Origin: JACCXE01 sp963718605
Lineage (GTDB): Bacteria; Actinomycetota; Acidimicrobiia; Acidimicrobiales; JACCXE01
Assembly: GCA_963718605.1 (NCBI GenBank)
Contig: OY970363.1
Span: forward strand, 3,410,001-3,474,000
DNA length: 64,000 nucleotides
Reading direction: 5' to 3'
Positions 39,852 to 48,383 of the stretch are shown piece by piece (position 1 is the stretch's first letter; each line of letters starts with the position of its first letter). A program made the translations under genes and the position numbers. A model generated the notes under the pieces. That model was given only the letters and a program-made list of their open reading frames with translations. It did not search any database and was not told where the DNA came from.

Positions 39852-41399
39852 CTAGAGGGTGGCGCGGTACTGCTCGCGCAGCCGCCGTTTGTAAATCTTG
39901 CCGTTGTCTTCCCGCGGCAACCGGTCGATGAAGTCAACCGTTCGCGGGCACTTGAACTTGGCGATTCGCTCCCGCGCGAAGGCGATGAGCTCGGCTGCCA
40001 GTTCGTCGGACGGTTCCACACCGTCGCGCAGTTCGATTACCGCCTTCACCGCTTCGCCCATGTCGTCGTCGGGCACGCCGATCACCGCAACGTCGCCCAC
40101 GGCGGGGTGTTGAATCAGCACCGCGTCAACCTCGGCCGGGTAGATGTTCACTCCCCCACTGATGATCAGGTTCGCGGTGCGATCGGTGAGATAGAGAAAC
40201 CCTTCTTCGTCGAGGTAGCCAACGTCGCCGAGCGAGAAGTGCGTGTCGACCACGGTCTCGGCCGTCTTGTCGGCGTCGCCGTAGTACTCGAACTCGGCAC
40301 CGGCGACGGTCTTGATCCACACCGTGCCCGGCGTGCCGGGCGGGCACTCGTTGCCGTCGTCGTCGCGGACGATGACGCCGTCCGCCGCGGCCGGTTTGCC
40401 AACGGTGCCCGGGTGCGCGAGCCAGGTGTGCGGGTCCACGAGGGTGGCGCTGCCTTCGGTCGCCGCGTAGTACTCCCAGATGATCGGGCCCCACCAGTCC
40501 AGCATCGCCTGCTTCACCGGCACAGGACAGGGCGCGGCGCCGTGCAGCACGATGCGCAATGACGAGATGTCCGCTTCTGCTTTTACCTCGTCGGACAGGT
40601 GCACGAGTCGGTTGAACATCGTCGGCACCATGTGGGAGTGCGTGACCTGGTGCTCCTTGATCAGCCGCAGCGTTTCCTCGGGCGACCAGCCGTCCATCAT
40701 CACCACCGACGAACCCCACATCAGCGGCGGATACAGCGAGAGCAGCAACGGCGCCGCGTGATAGAGCGGACCGGTAACAAGGTGCTTCGTGGTTTCGTCG
40801 TAGCCGGTGATGTTCGGACCTGGCGGCCCCACGTACTCGCGGTACACGCCCTTGGGGCGCCCGGTGGTGCCCGACGTGTACAGCATCGTCGAGCCGCGGC
40901 GCGGGTTGTCGATGTCGGAGCCGTCCACGCCCGCGAGTAGGTACTCGTACTGCGTGCACCGCGCCAACTTCCCGGCGATGCTCACGAGCAATGGCGCGGA
41001 CGCGATGTCGGCGACGGCCTCCGCGCACGGAATCGACGCGTCGATGAACAACGCCTTGGCGCCGCTGTCTTCGACGACGTAGTTCACCTCGTCGGCGGTG
41101 AGGTGCCAGTTGACCGCGGTGAGCCAATATCCACCGCGTGCTGTCGCGGCCGCGACTTCGGCGAACTCGCCGCGATTGCGACACAGGAGCGCGACCCGCT
41201 CGCCGTACTGCACTCCGGCTTCGCGCAGGACGCGCACGATGCGGTTCGCGTTCGCGTTCAGGTCGCCGTACGTGCGGTTGCCGTACTCGGAATACACCGC
41301 GATGCGGTCGGGGTCGCGGGCCGCGGCATGAGCGATGCTCATCCCGTGTTCGGCCGCGGCGGCGTAGTCGGCGTATTCGGTGTTTCCCCCCGTACTCAT
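39852..41399 (-). CDS. Acyl-CoA synthetase (FadD type)
   Basis: A 515-residue ANL enzyme and the third acyl-CoA ligase in the window. It has LYTSGTTGRPKGVYREY (near residue 178), YYAATEGS at the adenine site, TDRTANLIISGGVNIYPAE at the hinge and NGKIYKRRLREQY with the catalytic lysine. Its NWHLTADEVNYVVEDSGAK stretch fits CoA ligases for medium-chain or steroid-derived acids. It heads a unit with the MaoC hydratase and a small membrane protein. TAGCTT lies 9 nt before the ATG. It is divergent from an alpha/beta hydrolase gene 32 bp away. Confidence 0.94.
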   Translation of the reverse strand: MSTGGNTEYADYAAAAEHGMSIAHAAARDPDRIAVYSEYGNRTYGDLNANANRIVRVLREAGVQYGERVALLCRNRGEFAEVAAATARGGYWLTAVNWHLTADEVNYVVEDSGAKALFIDASIPCAEAVADIASAPLLVSIAGKLARCTQYEYLLAGVDGSDIDNPRRGSTMLYTSGTTGRPKGVYREYVGPPGPNITGYDETTKHLVTGPLYHAAPLLLSLYPPLMWGSSVVMMDGWSPEETLRLIKEHQVTHSHMVPTMFNRLVHLSDEVKAEADISSLRIVLHGAAPCPVPVKQAMLDWWGPIIWEYYAATEGSATLVDPHTWLAHPGTVGKPAAADGVIVRDDDGNECPPGTPGTVWIKTVAGAEFEYYGDADKTAETVVDTHFSLGDVGYLDEEGFLYLTDRTANLIISGGVNIYPAEVDAVLIQHPAVGDVAVIGVPDDDMGEAVKAVIELRDGVEPSDELAAELIAFARERIAKFKCPRTVDFIDRLPREDNGKIYKRRLREQYRATL

Positions 41400-41408
41400 C
41401 GCTCGTGA

Positions 41409-41425
41409 AAGCTACTCACTAAGTT
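41409..41425. promoter_or_regulatory. Divergent leaderless -10 elements (fadD / hydrolase)
   Basis: Minus strand TAGCTT (41409-41414), 9 nt before the ATG at 41399; plus strand TAAGTT (41420-41425), 6 nt before the GTG at 41432. Confidence 0.45.
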
Positions 41426-41431
41426 CATTGC

Positions 41432-42343
41432 GTGGCTGGAGACGAAACACGAACCTTCCCTGGCGCGCGCCGTCCCGATCGGTCGCGGCGCGTCGACAGC
41501 AGCGGGCTGTCGCTGGCGGTCTACGAGTGGGGCGACGAGTCGGCACCGCCGGTCTTTCTCGTACATGGCGGCTTCGACTTTGCCGGCACGTTCGACGGCC
41601 TCGCCGCCCGCCTGGCCGACGCAGGGTGGCGCGTGATCGCGCACGACCAGCGCGGCCACGGCGATTCAGAACACGCGACGTGTTACAGCTGGGACGCCGA
41701 CATCCGTGACGCGCTGGCCGTGGTCGACAGCGTCACGCCCGGCGCCGTTCCGATTCTCGGGCACTCGAAGGGCGGCGGCCTGATGTTGCAGCTGGCCGAC
41801 GCGTGCCCGCACCGGGTCTCGAAGCTCGTGAACATCGACGGGCTGCCGTCGAAACGCAATCTGCCTGATGTGAGCGACCGCGAGCGCACCCGCATGATGT
41901 CGAGCGAACTCACGAACTGGCTCGAACACCGTCGCAAGGCGGCCACGCTCCAGCGCAAGCCGGGAACCATCGAGGGCCTGGCCGAGCGCCGAGGACGTAT
42001 CAACCCGCGTCTAAGCAAGGAGTGGCTCGAATATCTGGTGACGATCGGCGCCCGTAAGGACGATGACGGTTGGCGTTGGAAGATTGATCCGGTGATGCGC
42101 TTCGGCGGCTTCGGGCCGTGGCGCCCCGAATGGTCGATGTTCCGGCTGGTGAGCGTCGGCGTGCCGCTGCTCGGCATCATCGGAACGATTCCCGAACGCA
42201 TGGGCTTCGGCACCAAGGTGGACGACATCGAGCCGTTCCTCCCGCCCGGTGCCCGTCTCGAAGTGTTTGACGACGCTGGTCACTTCATCCACATCGAGCA
42301 GCCCGATCGCGTCGCCGCGCTCGTCACGGAGTTCCTGGCGTGA
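41432..42343 (+). CDS. Alpha/beta hydrolase
   Basis: A 303-residue hydrolase starting at GTG. It shows the oxyanion segment FLVHGGFDFAGTFDG, the nucleophile elbow GHSKGGG (Ser near residue 112) and the catalytic histidine in FDDAGHFIHIEQPD. A helical cap lies between about 150 and 230. An esterase, lactonase or C-C hydrolase role is possible; the substrate is unknown. Its stop overlaps the next start (GTGA), so it is made together with a second, apparently inactive, hydrolase-fold protein. Confidence 0.9.
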   Translation: MAGDETRTFPGARRPDRSRRVDSSGLSLAVYEWGDESAPPVFLVHGGFDFAGTFDGLAARLADAGWRVIAHDQRGHGDSEHATCYSWDADIRDALAVVDSVTPGAVPILGHSKGGGLMLQLADACPHRVSKLVNIDGLPSKRNLPDVSDRERTRMMSSELTNWLEHRRKAATLQRKPGTIEGLAERRGRINPRLSKEWLEYLVTIGARKDDDGWRWKIDPVMRFGGFGPWRPEWSMFRLVSVGVPLLGIIGTIPERMGFGTKVDDIEPFLPPGARLEVFDDAGHFIHIEQPDRVAALVTEFLA

Positions 42344-43014
42344 CCGACACCGTCGAGGTCAGCCACGGGCTCGGCCATCTGGCCCTGCATCACGTGCGTC
42401 GCGGCGACGGCCCAGCCGCGCTCGTACTCCATGGTCTGGGTGAGAACGCCCAGTCCGTCCTTACGCAACTCGTGGTGACCGGGTGGCCCGGCGGCGACGT
42501 GTGGGCGCTTGATCTCCTCGGCCACGGCGCCTCCGACCGATCCAAGGGCGGGGGCTACACGTGCGAACACCTCATGGCCGACGCTGACGCCGCGCTCGCC
42601 CACATCGGCAAGGCAACGGTGTTCGGTCGCGGCCTGGGCGCGTACATCGCACTTCTCATCGCCGGCGCGCGCCCTGAGCTCGTGCACGGCGCCGTGCTCT
42701 GCGATGGCCCCGGGCTTAACGGCGGGGGCCCGTCCCCCTCCACGCCCGTGGTGGTCGCGATCAAACCCGACGACACGCGGCCCGCCGACGCTCCCGATCC
42801 ATTCGTGCTCGTCGAGTTGGCGCGCGACGTTCGCCCACCCGACTACGCGGCGAGTTACTGCCGGCAGGCAACGTGGCTGTCCGACAACGACATCCCAATC
42901 ACCGTCGCCGCGATCGCGCGCCCCGACTGGCTGGTCGCTGTGCTCGACACGCCCGGCGTGCAGGCCGGGTCAATCGACGACGCGATGAAGCTCTACGGAA
43001 CGACCAGCGAGTAA
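42340..43014 (+). CDS. Alpha/beta-hydrolase-fold protein lacking the catalytic serine
   Basis: A 224-residue protein with the hydrolase fold: LVLHGLGENAQSVL at the oxyanion position and LLGHGASDRS in the next loop. At the nucleophile elbow it reads FGRGLGAY, so the expected Gly-x-Ser-x-Gly has Gly in place of Ser. No DAGH-type catalytic histidine is visible near the C-terminus, which is shorter than in the neighbour. It is therefore probably non-enzymatic, perhaps a partner of the active hydrolase to which it is coupled by a 4-bp overlap. The 3' end overlaps the convergent deacetylase gene by 22 bp. Confidence 0.78.
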   Translation: MTDTVEVSHGLGHLALHHVRRGDGPAALVLHGLGENAQSVLTQLVVTGWPGGDVWALDLLGHGASDRSKGGGYTCEHLMADADAALAHIGKATVFGRGLGAYIALLIAGARPELVHGAVLCDGPGLNGGGPSPSTPVVVAIKPDDTRPADAPDPFVLVELARDVRPPDYAASYCRQATWLSDNDIPITVAAIARPDWLVAVLDTPGVQAGSIDDAMKLYGTTSE

Positions 43015-44072
43015 CCGGCCGCGCGCAGGCGGTCGATGAGACTGGGCAGCTGCGCGACCGTCTGACGGCGGTCGCCGCCACCGTCGTGCATCAACACCAC
43101 GCCGCCGCCGTGCACATTCGCGAGGACGCGGTTCTGTATGACTCCCGCACCAGGCTTGCGGTAGTCGGTGGTGTCGACGGACCAGCCCAGCACGCGCATG
43201 CCGAGGCGATGTGCCTCGCCGATGATGAACGGCGACAGGTTGCCGCCGGGGCCGCGGTAGAACTTCGGCGGCGAACCGGTGATCGACTTGATCGTGTTGA
43301 ACGGATCCTGAATCTCGCCAGCCACGTAGGCATCGGACTTGGTCGACATACGCGTGTCGTGATGCACGGTGTGATCGCACAACACGTGGCCCTCGTCGTG
43401 GATGCGCTTCACCAGGTCGGGATGCCGCGCCATCGGGCCGCCGACCACGCAGAACACGGCCTTCACGCCCTTAGCCTGCAGAATGCCGAGCACGGCCGGC
43501 GTCCACCGCGGATCGGGGCCGTCGTCGAACGTGAGCAGCACTTCGGCTCCGTTGACGGGCGTCGGCGGAACAGCAGCTTCGAGGACTTGGTCGTGGCTGC
43601 TTTGGTGCGAGTAGCGGCCGAGTTGGCGGGCGACTCGGCCCGGTGTCCCGCCGTGCCAAATCTGGAACTCGACGTCCGGGAACCCCGGGACCGGGATGGC
43701 TTCGATCACCGAGTCCGAGGGCTCGACGTAGTCCTCCCCGTTGACGACGCGTAGACGATCGCCGGTTTTCACCTTGTCCGTTGCCCGCGCCGGAGCGCCG
43801 TTGCGCCAAATTCTGGGCTCGCGCACACCAACCGTGAGCGCGTCGCCCGTCCCGACCGAACGCATCAGTCCGGCCCGCAGCGGCATGCCGGCGGCCGCCG
43901 CAGCGGCGCGGACGTCGACGCCGGACGCGGCGAGGTCGACGCCCTGACCGTTCACGCTGAAATGAATGGATGACGCGCGGACAGGCAGCGGCGACAAGAA
44001 CAGCGCAACCGCTGCCACGCCGACACCAGCACGCGAAAGGTAAGAGCCCCAGAGGCGGGGAAGAAGCCTCAT
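42993..44072 (-). CDS. Secreted polysaccharide deacetylase (NodB domain)
   Basis: A 359-residue exported protein. An N-terminal signal or anchor helix (about 14-33) is followed by a beta-rich region resembling G5/DUF348-type wall-binding segments (residues 35-125), then a NodB deacetylase domain from about 180. The motifs are LTFDDGPDPRWTP (catalytic and metal Asp), HTVHHDTRMS (metal His residues), FYRGPGGNLSP and LGWSVDTTDY. It would remove acetyl groups from peptidoglycan or another wall polysaccharide. It lies 42 bp downstream of the acyl-CoA dehydrogenase gene. Confidence 0.9.
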   Translation of the reverse strand: MRLLPRLWGSYLSRAGVGVAAVALFLSPLPVRASSIHFSVNGQGVDLAASGVDVRAAAAAAGMPLRAGLMRSVGTGDALTVGVREPRIWRNGAPARATDKVKTGDRLRVVNGEDYVEPSDSVIEAIPVPGFPDVEFQIWHGGTPGRVARQLGRYSHQSSHDQVLEAAVPPTPVNGAEVLLTFDDGPDPRWTPAVLGILQAKGVKAVFCVVGGPMARHPDLVKRIHDEGHVLCDHTVHHDTRMSTKSDAYVAGEIQDPFNTIKSITGSPPKFYRGPGGNLSPFIIGEAHRLGMRVLGWSVDTTDYRKPGAGVIQNRVLANVHGGGVVLMHDGGGDRRQTVAQLPSLIDRLRAAGYSLVVP

Positions 44073-44114
44073 GCGCAGAGTTTTGCGCAGAAGACCTCGC
44101 TCCCGCCAAAAGTG

Positions 44115-45344
44115 TTAGCGGCGGAGCAGGTCCTTCGCGATGTGGGTGATCTGAATTTCGTCGGTGCCGGCGTAGATCTGCAACACCTTCGCGTCGCGCG
44201 CGAGTTGCTCGACGTGGAACTCGGACATGTATCCGTTGCCGCCGTGTAGCTGCACGGCCTCCATCGCGACTTCGGTCGCGGCGCGAGCGGAGTACAGCTT
44301 CATCGCTGACGCTTCGGCGAGCGTGAGGCCGCGGCCGGCCGCGCCCATCTCGAGGGATCGGAAGACGAGGTTTTGCACGTTCAGGCGGTGCACTTCCATC
44401 ATCGCCAGCTTTTCTTGGATCAGCTGGAACTCACCGATCGGCTGGCCGAACTGCACGCGGTCCTTCGAGTACTGCACGCAGGTCTCGAGGCACATCTCGA
44501 TGATGCCGAGCGCCATCGCGGCCACGCCCGAGCGCTCCATCGAGAACGTGTCCTTGGCGCCGGCGCGGCCACCGCCGGGAACGTCCTCGGTCTCGCCGAG
44601 CAGCCGGTCCTTGCCGACGCGCACGTCGTCGAGGAACAGTTCACCGGTCGGCGACGAGTGCATGCCCATCTTCCGCAGCGGCTTGCTCTGCGTGAGGCCG
44701 GGCATGCCCGAATCGAGCACGAACGTGAGCACCTTGCGCTCGGCCGGCGGGTTGCCCTCGTCGAGTTTGCAGATGAACACGATCGTGTCGGCATAGGGAC
44801 CGTTCGTAATGAACGTCTTCGAGCCGTTGAGGAGGTACTCGTCGCCGTCGCGGCGCGCCGTCGACAACATCGAGCCGAACGCGTCCGACCCCGAACCCGG
44901 TTCGGTGATCGCCCACGAGCCAATCTTCTCGAGCGTGAGCAGGTCGCGGCCCCACCGCTTTTTTTGGGCGAGCGTGCCCTTGGACATAATCGCGGCGCCG
45001 GTGAGCCCGACGCTCACGCCCATCGCGGTGATCATTCCCGGGCAGTACCGGCAGATCTCGATGATCGGCAGCATCATCATCCCGCCGCCTCCGCCGCCAG
45101 CCTCTTCCTCGTCCTCTTGCATGATCGGCTTGGGTGCTTCGCCGGCCTCTTCCTTCGCGATGCGACGGTCGAAACCCGCACCGGCCATCTGGTCCATCCC
45201 GAAGGTCTTGAACATGAGGCGCAACACTTCGTAGGGCGGGGTGTCGCCGTGTTCGAGTTCCTCGACGCGCGGAGCGATCTCCTTCTCAACGAACTGACGC
45301 ACCGCGTCCTTGATCATCTTTTGCTCTTCGGTCCACTCGAACAT
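44115..45344 (-). CDS. Acyl-CoA dehydrogenase with a glycine/methionine-rich insert
   Basis: A 409-residue flavoenzyme that oxidises acyl-CoA to trans-2-enoyl-CoA. The FAD/substrate motif AITEPGSGSDAFGS and the C-terminal AVQLHGGNGYMSEF are present, and YAGTDEIQ carries the likely catalytic glutamate. Unusually, residues about 58-90 hold a low-complexity run (EDEEEAGGGGGGMMMLP) where most relatives have a short ordered loop. TAGCTT lies 6 nt before the ATG, within the end of the LLM fusion gene, so it probably has its own leaderless promoter. Confidence 0.93.
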   Translation of the reverse strand: MFEWTEEQKMIKDAVRQFVEKEIAPRVEELEHGDTPPYEVLRLMFKTFGMDQMAGAGFDRRIAKEEAGEAPKPIMQEDEEEAGGGGGGMMMLPIIEICRYCPGMITAMGVSVGLTGAAIMSKGTLAQKKRWGRDLLTLEKIGSWAITEPGSGSDAFGSMLSTARRDGDEYLLNGSKTFITNGPYADTIVFICKLDEGNPPAERKVLTFVLDSGMPGLTQSKPLRKMGMHSSPTGELFLDDVRVGKDRLLGETEDVPGGGRAGAKDTFSMERSGVAAMALGIIEMCLETCVQYSKDRVQFGQPIGEFQLIQEKLAMMEVHRLNVQNLVFRSLEMGAAGRGLTLAEASAMKLYSARAATEVAMEAVQLHGGNGYMSEFHVEQLARDAKVLQIYAGTDEIQITHIAKDLLRR

Positions 45345-45350
45345 AGGCCG

Positions 45351-45356
45351 AAGCTA
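45351..45356 (-). promoter_or_regulatory. -10 hexamer of the acyl-CoA dehydrogenase gene
   Basis: TAGCTT on the minus strand, 6 nt before the ATG at 45344, overlapping the stop codon region of the upstream fusion gene. Confidence 0.45.
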
Positions 45357-46823
45357 CATGGCGAACGCTGAAATCAGAGGGCTGAAGGCGGCGACGTCCG
45401 CGGCGTCAGGCGCGCCGGGCAAGTTCACGATTGCGGTTTGCACGCCCGCTTGCGCGTAGCGCGCGTACCGGGCGATCTGGTCCTCCACCGTCGCGGCGCC
45501 GACGCGGGCCATCCACATATCAGGGTCGATCCCATCGGGACGTAGCCGGGCGCACGCACGCTCAAACCCTTCGTCGGTCAACGCGGTGAGCGCGGTCGTG
45601 AGGTTCGTGACCTCGATGTCGGTGAACTCGCGCCCCTCCGACTCGCAGTGCGCGCGCAGCACGTCCACCTTGTGGCGGACCGTCTCGGCATCGCCGAACA
45701 GGTTGCAGGCGTCGGCGTGGCGGGCCACAAGACGCAGGGTTTTCTTCTCACCGGACCCGCCGACCAGAATCGGAACGCGCTCTTGGAGCGGGCGTGGGTA
45801 ACACGTGGTGTCCGGCACACTGATGAGCTGGCCGATGAACGGCGGATTGCCCTTGCCCCACATCACCGGCAGCAACTGCAGGGCGTCTTCGAGCAGTTTG
45901 TAGCGCTCGGAGAGCGGGGCGAACGGGAAGCCGTACGCGCTGTGCTCGTGCTCGTACCAGGCCGCGCCCAGACCGGCGATCGCGCGCCCGTTCGACACGA
46001 CGTCGAGCGTCGCGATCATCTTTCCGAGTAGCGCCACGTTCCGGTACGTGACGCCGGTGACCAGCGTGCCGAGATGAATTTCGGACGTCACGCCGGCGAG
46101 GAAGCCGAGCGTCGTATACGCCTCGAGCAGGTCGTCCCAGACTCGCCCGGCCTGCGGAATCTGAATGAAGTGGTCCATCAACCACAAGCTGGCGAAGCCC
46201 GCCTCCTCGGCTGCTTGCGCCAGGTCGCGCAGCCGCGTGCTGGTTCCCTCGGGCCCCTCGGGCCAGCCGTGGCGCGGAAGCTGCAGGCCGAAGCGCATCG
46301 GAGACGCTGGAGCGCGCCCGTCGCCGGTGTCGACGGCGACGCGACGCAGCGTGCCGGGTACGTCGTAGACCGCGGCAAACCCCTCGCTCGCGAGGAGCGC
46401 GGCCACCTCTGTGAACTCCTCGAGTTGTTTGGACAGAATCGGCGCGGGCACGGGGTTCGCGCGCGCCTTGTTGCGGCGCCGACACGTCGAGGCATCGGTC
46501 GGGAAGGCGATCGCGATGCACGGGACACCCGCGGTGCGCGCGAACTCGCGGTATTTGGCACGGCCTTGGGCATTGAGTGAGGTTGCGTCGATGACGGTGA
46601 AAAGTTTGCGCGCCAGACGTCGCTGGACGATTTCGTCGAGCACGGCGAATGCGTCAGTACTCGCGCGCTGGTCGCCGTGGTTCTCGCCGACTTGCTCACG
46701 CAACGCGTCGCTGGACACCACTTCGCCCGGACGCGTGTTCGCCGCCGCCCACGTGCTCTTGCCGGACGCCGCCGGACCGACGAGCACGACGAGGGCCGGG
46801 GTCGGCACGCGAATATCGGTCAT
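45354..46823 (-). CDS. P-loop kinase fused to an F420-type LLM oxidoreductase
   Basis: A 489-residue two-domain protein. Residues 1-170 form a P-loop ATPase/kinase resembling polynucleotide-kinase-like enzymes: Walker A GPAASGKST (near residue 17), FTVIDATSLNAQGRAKYREF, and a basic lid (TCRRRNKARANPVP). Residues from about 195 form a luciferase-like monooxygenase domain (MRFGLQLPRHGWPEGPEG; LWLMDHFIQIP; GRAIAGLGAAWYEHEHSAYG; PILVGGSGEKKTL), typical of F420-dependent oxidoreductases. The ATG at 46823 overlaps the SDR gene stop by 4 bp. The substrate of neither half is known. Confidence 0.88.
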   Translation of the reverse strand: MTDIRVPTPALVVLVGPAASGKSTWAAANTRPGEVVSSDALREQVGENHGDQRASTDAFAVLDEIVQRRLARKLFTVIDATSLNAQGRAKYREFARTAGVPCIAIAFPTDASTCRRRNKARANPVPAPILSKQLEEFTEVAALLASEGFAAVYDVPGTLRRVAVDTGDGRAPASPMRFGLQLPRHGWPEGPEGTSTRLRDLAQAAEEAGFASLWLMDHFIQIPQAGRVWDDLLEAYTTLGFLAGVTSEIHLGTLVTGVTYRNVALLGKMIATLDVVSNGRAIAGLGAAWYEHEHSAYGFPFAPLSERYKLLEDALQLLPVMWGKGNPPFIGQLISVPDTTCYPRPLQERVPILVGGSGEKKTLRLVARHADACNLFGDAETVRHKVDVLRAHCESEGREFTDIEVTNLTTALTALTDEGFERACARLRPDGIDPDMWMARVGAATVEDQIARYARYAQAGVQTAIVNLPGAPDAADVAAFSPLISAFAM

Positions 46824-47560
46824 CGACCGCCGCTCACGTCCAGCACCGCCCCGGTGACGTACGACGCGTCTTCTGAGCACAACCATGCGATCGCGTGCGC
46901 GATCTCCTTGGCCTCGCCGGCCCGACCCATGGGGATCTGCGACGCCGCATCTCGCGCCTTGTTGGGCAGGCCGCCACTCGCGTGAATATCGGTGTCGATC
47001 ACGCCAGGTCGCACCGCATTCACGCGTACGCCGCTGGCAGCAAGTTCCTTGGCCAGGCCGATGGTCATCGTGTCGATGGCTCCCTTGCTCGCCGCGTAGT
47101 CGACGTACATGTTTGGACTACCGACGCGCGCGGCCGCCGACGACACGTTCACGATCACGCCGCCGGCTCCGCCCAGGCTCGTCGACATTCGCCGCGCCGC
47201 CTCGCGCGCACATAGGAACGGACCGACCACGTTCACCGTCATCATCCGCTCGATGCGCGCGACCGACATCTCGTCCACCCGGGCCGGAACGTCGACGATG
47301 CCGGCGTTATTCACCAGCGCACCGACCGGGCCGAGCGCATCGGCCGCCTCGAACAATGCGAGGACGCCTGCCTCCGTGGACAAATCACCGCGCACCGCGA
47401 CGGCGCGCTGGCCGTGCGTGAGACAGGCATCCACCACCCGAGCCGCGGCAGCCTCGTCCTGCCTGAAGCCGAGGCACACGTCCCAGGCGGCCGCCGCGAG
47501 CAACTCGCAGGTCGCGGCCCCAATCCCGCGGCTGCCTCCCGTGACGACCGCCAGACTCAC
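46820..47560 (-). CDS. Short-chain dehydrogenase/reductase
   Basis: A 246-residue NAD(P)-dependent oxidoreductase. It has the cofactor motif TGGSRGIG (near residue 7), NNAG (in GALVNNAGIVD), the catalytic Ser in VNVSSAAARVG and YxxxK as YAASK. The motif GVIDTDIHA follows. This is a classical SDR; the substrate is unknown. The GTG at 47560 overlaps the engB stop (GTGA) and is preferred to a TTG four codons upstream. It is co-translated with engB and the LLM fusion. Confidence 0.92.
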   Translation of the reverse strand: MSLAVVTGGSRGIGAATCELLAAAAWDVCLGFRQDEAAAARVVDACLTHGQRAVAVRGDLSTEAGVLALFEAADALGPVGALVNNAGIVDVPARVDEMSVARIERMMTVNVVGPFLCAREAARRMSTSLGGAGGVIVNVSSAAARVGSPNMYVDYAASKGAIDTMTIGLAKELAASGVRVNAVRPGVIDTDIHASGGLPNKARDAASQIPMGRAGEAKEIAHAIAWLCSEDASYVTGAVLDVSGGR

Positions 47561-48138
47561 TCGTGGAGCCAATGCAGGATGAGGCCCCGCAGGCGGTCGA
47601 TGCCGACGCCCTTGGCGGAACTGACCCAGACCACCTCGCTCGGCACGAGCCCGCAGCCCTCGGCCAGCTCGCGTTTGCGCTTATCGCGCAGCGACGACTT
47701 CACCTTGTCGTGCTTGGTCGCGATCAGGTGCACGGTCCGATCGTTCGCGTGCAGCCAATCCAGCAGTTGCAGATCGAGTTTGGTCGGCCCGATCTCGCCG
47801 TCGACGAGCGCGAGCACGCCGACTAGGCCGTCGCGTTCGAGCAGATAGCGCTCGGCCATCGCCTGCCACGACTGGCGCAGTGACGCCGACGCCTTGGCGT
47901 ACCCGTATCCCGGGCAGTCGACCAGGGTGGCGTCCCCCAGGCTGAACTGATTCAGCAGGCGCGTGCGGCCCGGCGTCTTGGAGGTAAGCGCGAGCTTGTT
48001 ACTTCCGCCTAACGCGTTGATCAGAGACGACTTACCTACGTTCGAGCGTCCGACGATCGCGAGCTCGGCCGGGCTCGGCGGTAACTGGTCGAGCTGTTGC
48101 GCGGAAAGCACAAAGCGAAGCGGCAACGGCCCTGGCAT
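47557..48138 (-). CDS. engB: Ribosome-biogenesis GTPase EngB/YsxC
   Basis: A 193-residue essential-type GTPase that aids assembly of the large ribosomal subunit. G1 is GRSNVGKSS (near residue 30), G2 lies in TSKTPGRTRLLN, G3 is DCPGYGYAK, G4 is TKHDK and G5 is VSSAKG. Length and order match EngB. It sits within a minus-strand operon after a small zinc-ribbon gene (18 bp) and is coupled to the SDR gene by a 4-bp overlap. Confidence 0.96.
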   Translation of the reverse strand: MPGPLPLRFVLSAQQLDQLPPSPAELAIVGRSNVGKSSLINALGGSNKLALTSKTPGRTRLLNQFSLGDATLVDCPGYGYAKASASLRQSWQAMAERYLLERDGLVGVLALVDGEIGPTKLDLQLLDWLHANDRTVHLIATKHDKVKSSLRDKRKRELAEGCGLVPSEVVWVSSAKGVGIDRLRGLILHWLHE

Positions 48139-48156
48139 CTGAACAGCTTGACGCGT

Positions 48157-48360
48157 TTAGTCGTCGGCTTTGAGCGCGACCGCGTTTGGGGTCACGTTCA
48201 TCTTCGGGACGTAACCCTCGGCGTCGGCCCGGCTCGTCGGCTCCTTGTAGGCCGCCAGGTTCATCGCGTCGCGGCAGGTTTCGCACGGTCCGTAGAACCG
48301 AGCCGTGATGTCTTTGGCGCCACAGCGCGGACAATCGAACATCGGCCGAGTGTCGCTCAC
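48157..48360 (-). CDS. Small zinc-ribbon protein
   Basis: A 67-residue protein with two CxxC pairs, DCPRCGAKD and PCETCRDAM, about 16 residues apart, forming a zinc ribbon at the N-terminus; the rest is polar (TSRADAEGYVPKMNVTP). GTG is the likely start, with an ATG six codons later as an alternative. No named family is known to me. It lies between DUF4389 and engB in an operon, so a link with ribosome or RNA function is possible but unproven. Confidence 0.72.
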   Translation of the reverse strand: MSDTRPMFDCPRCGAKDITARFYGPCETCRDAMNLAAYKEPTSRADAEGYVPKMNVTPNAVALKADD

Positions 48361-48383
48361 CGATTCGCCACCGGCGCGGATGC

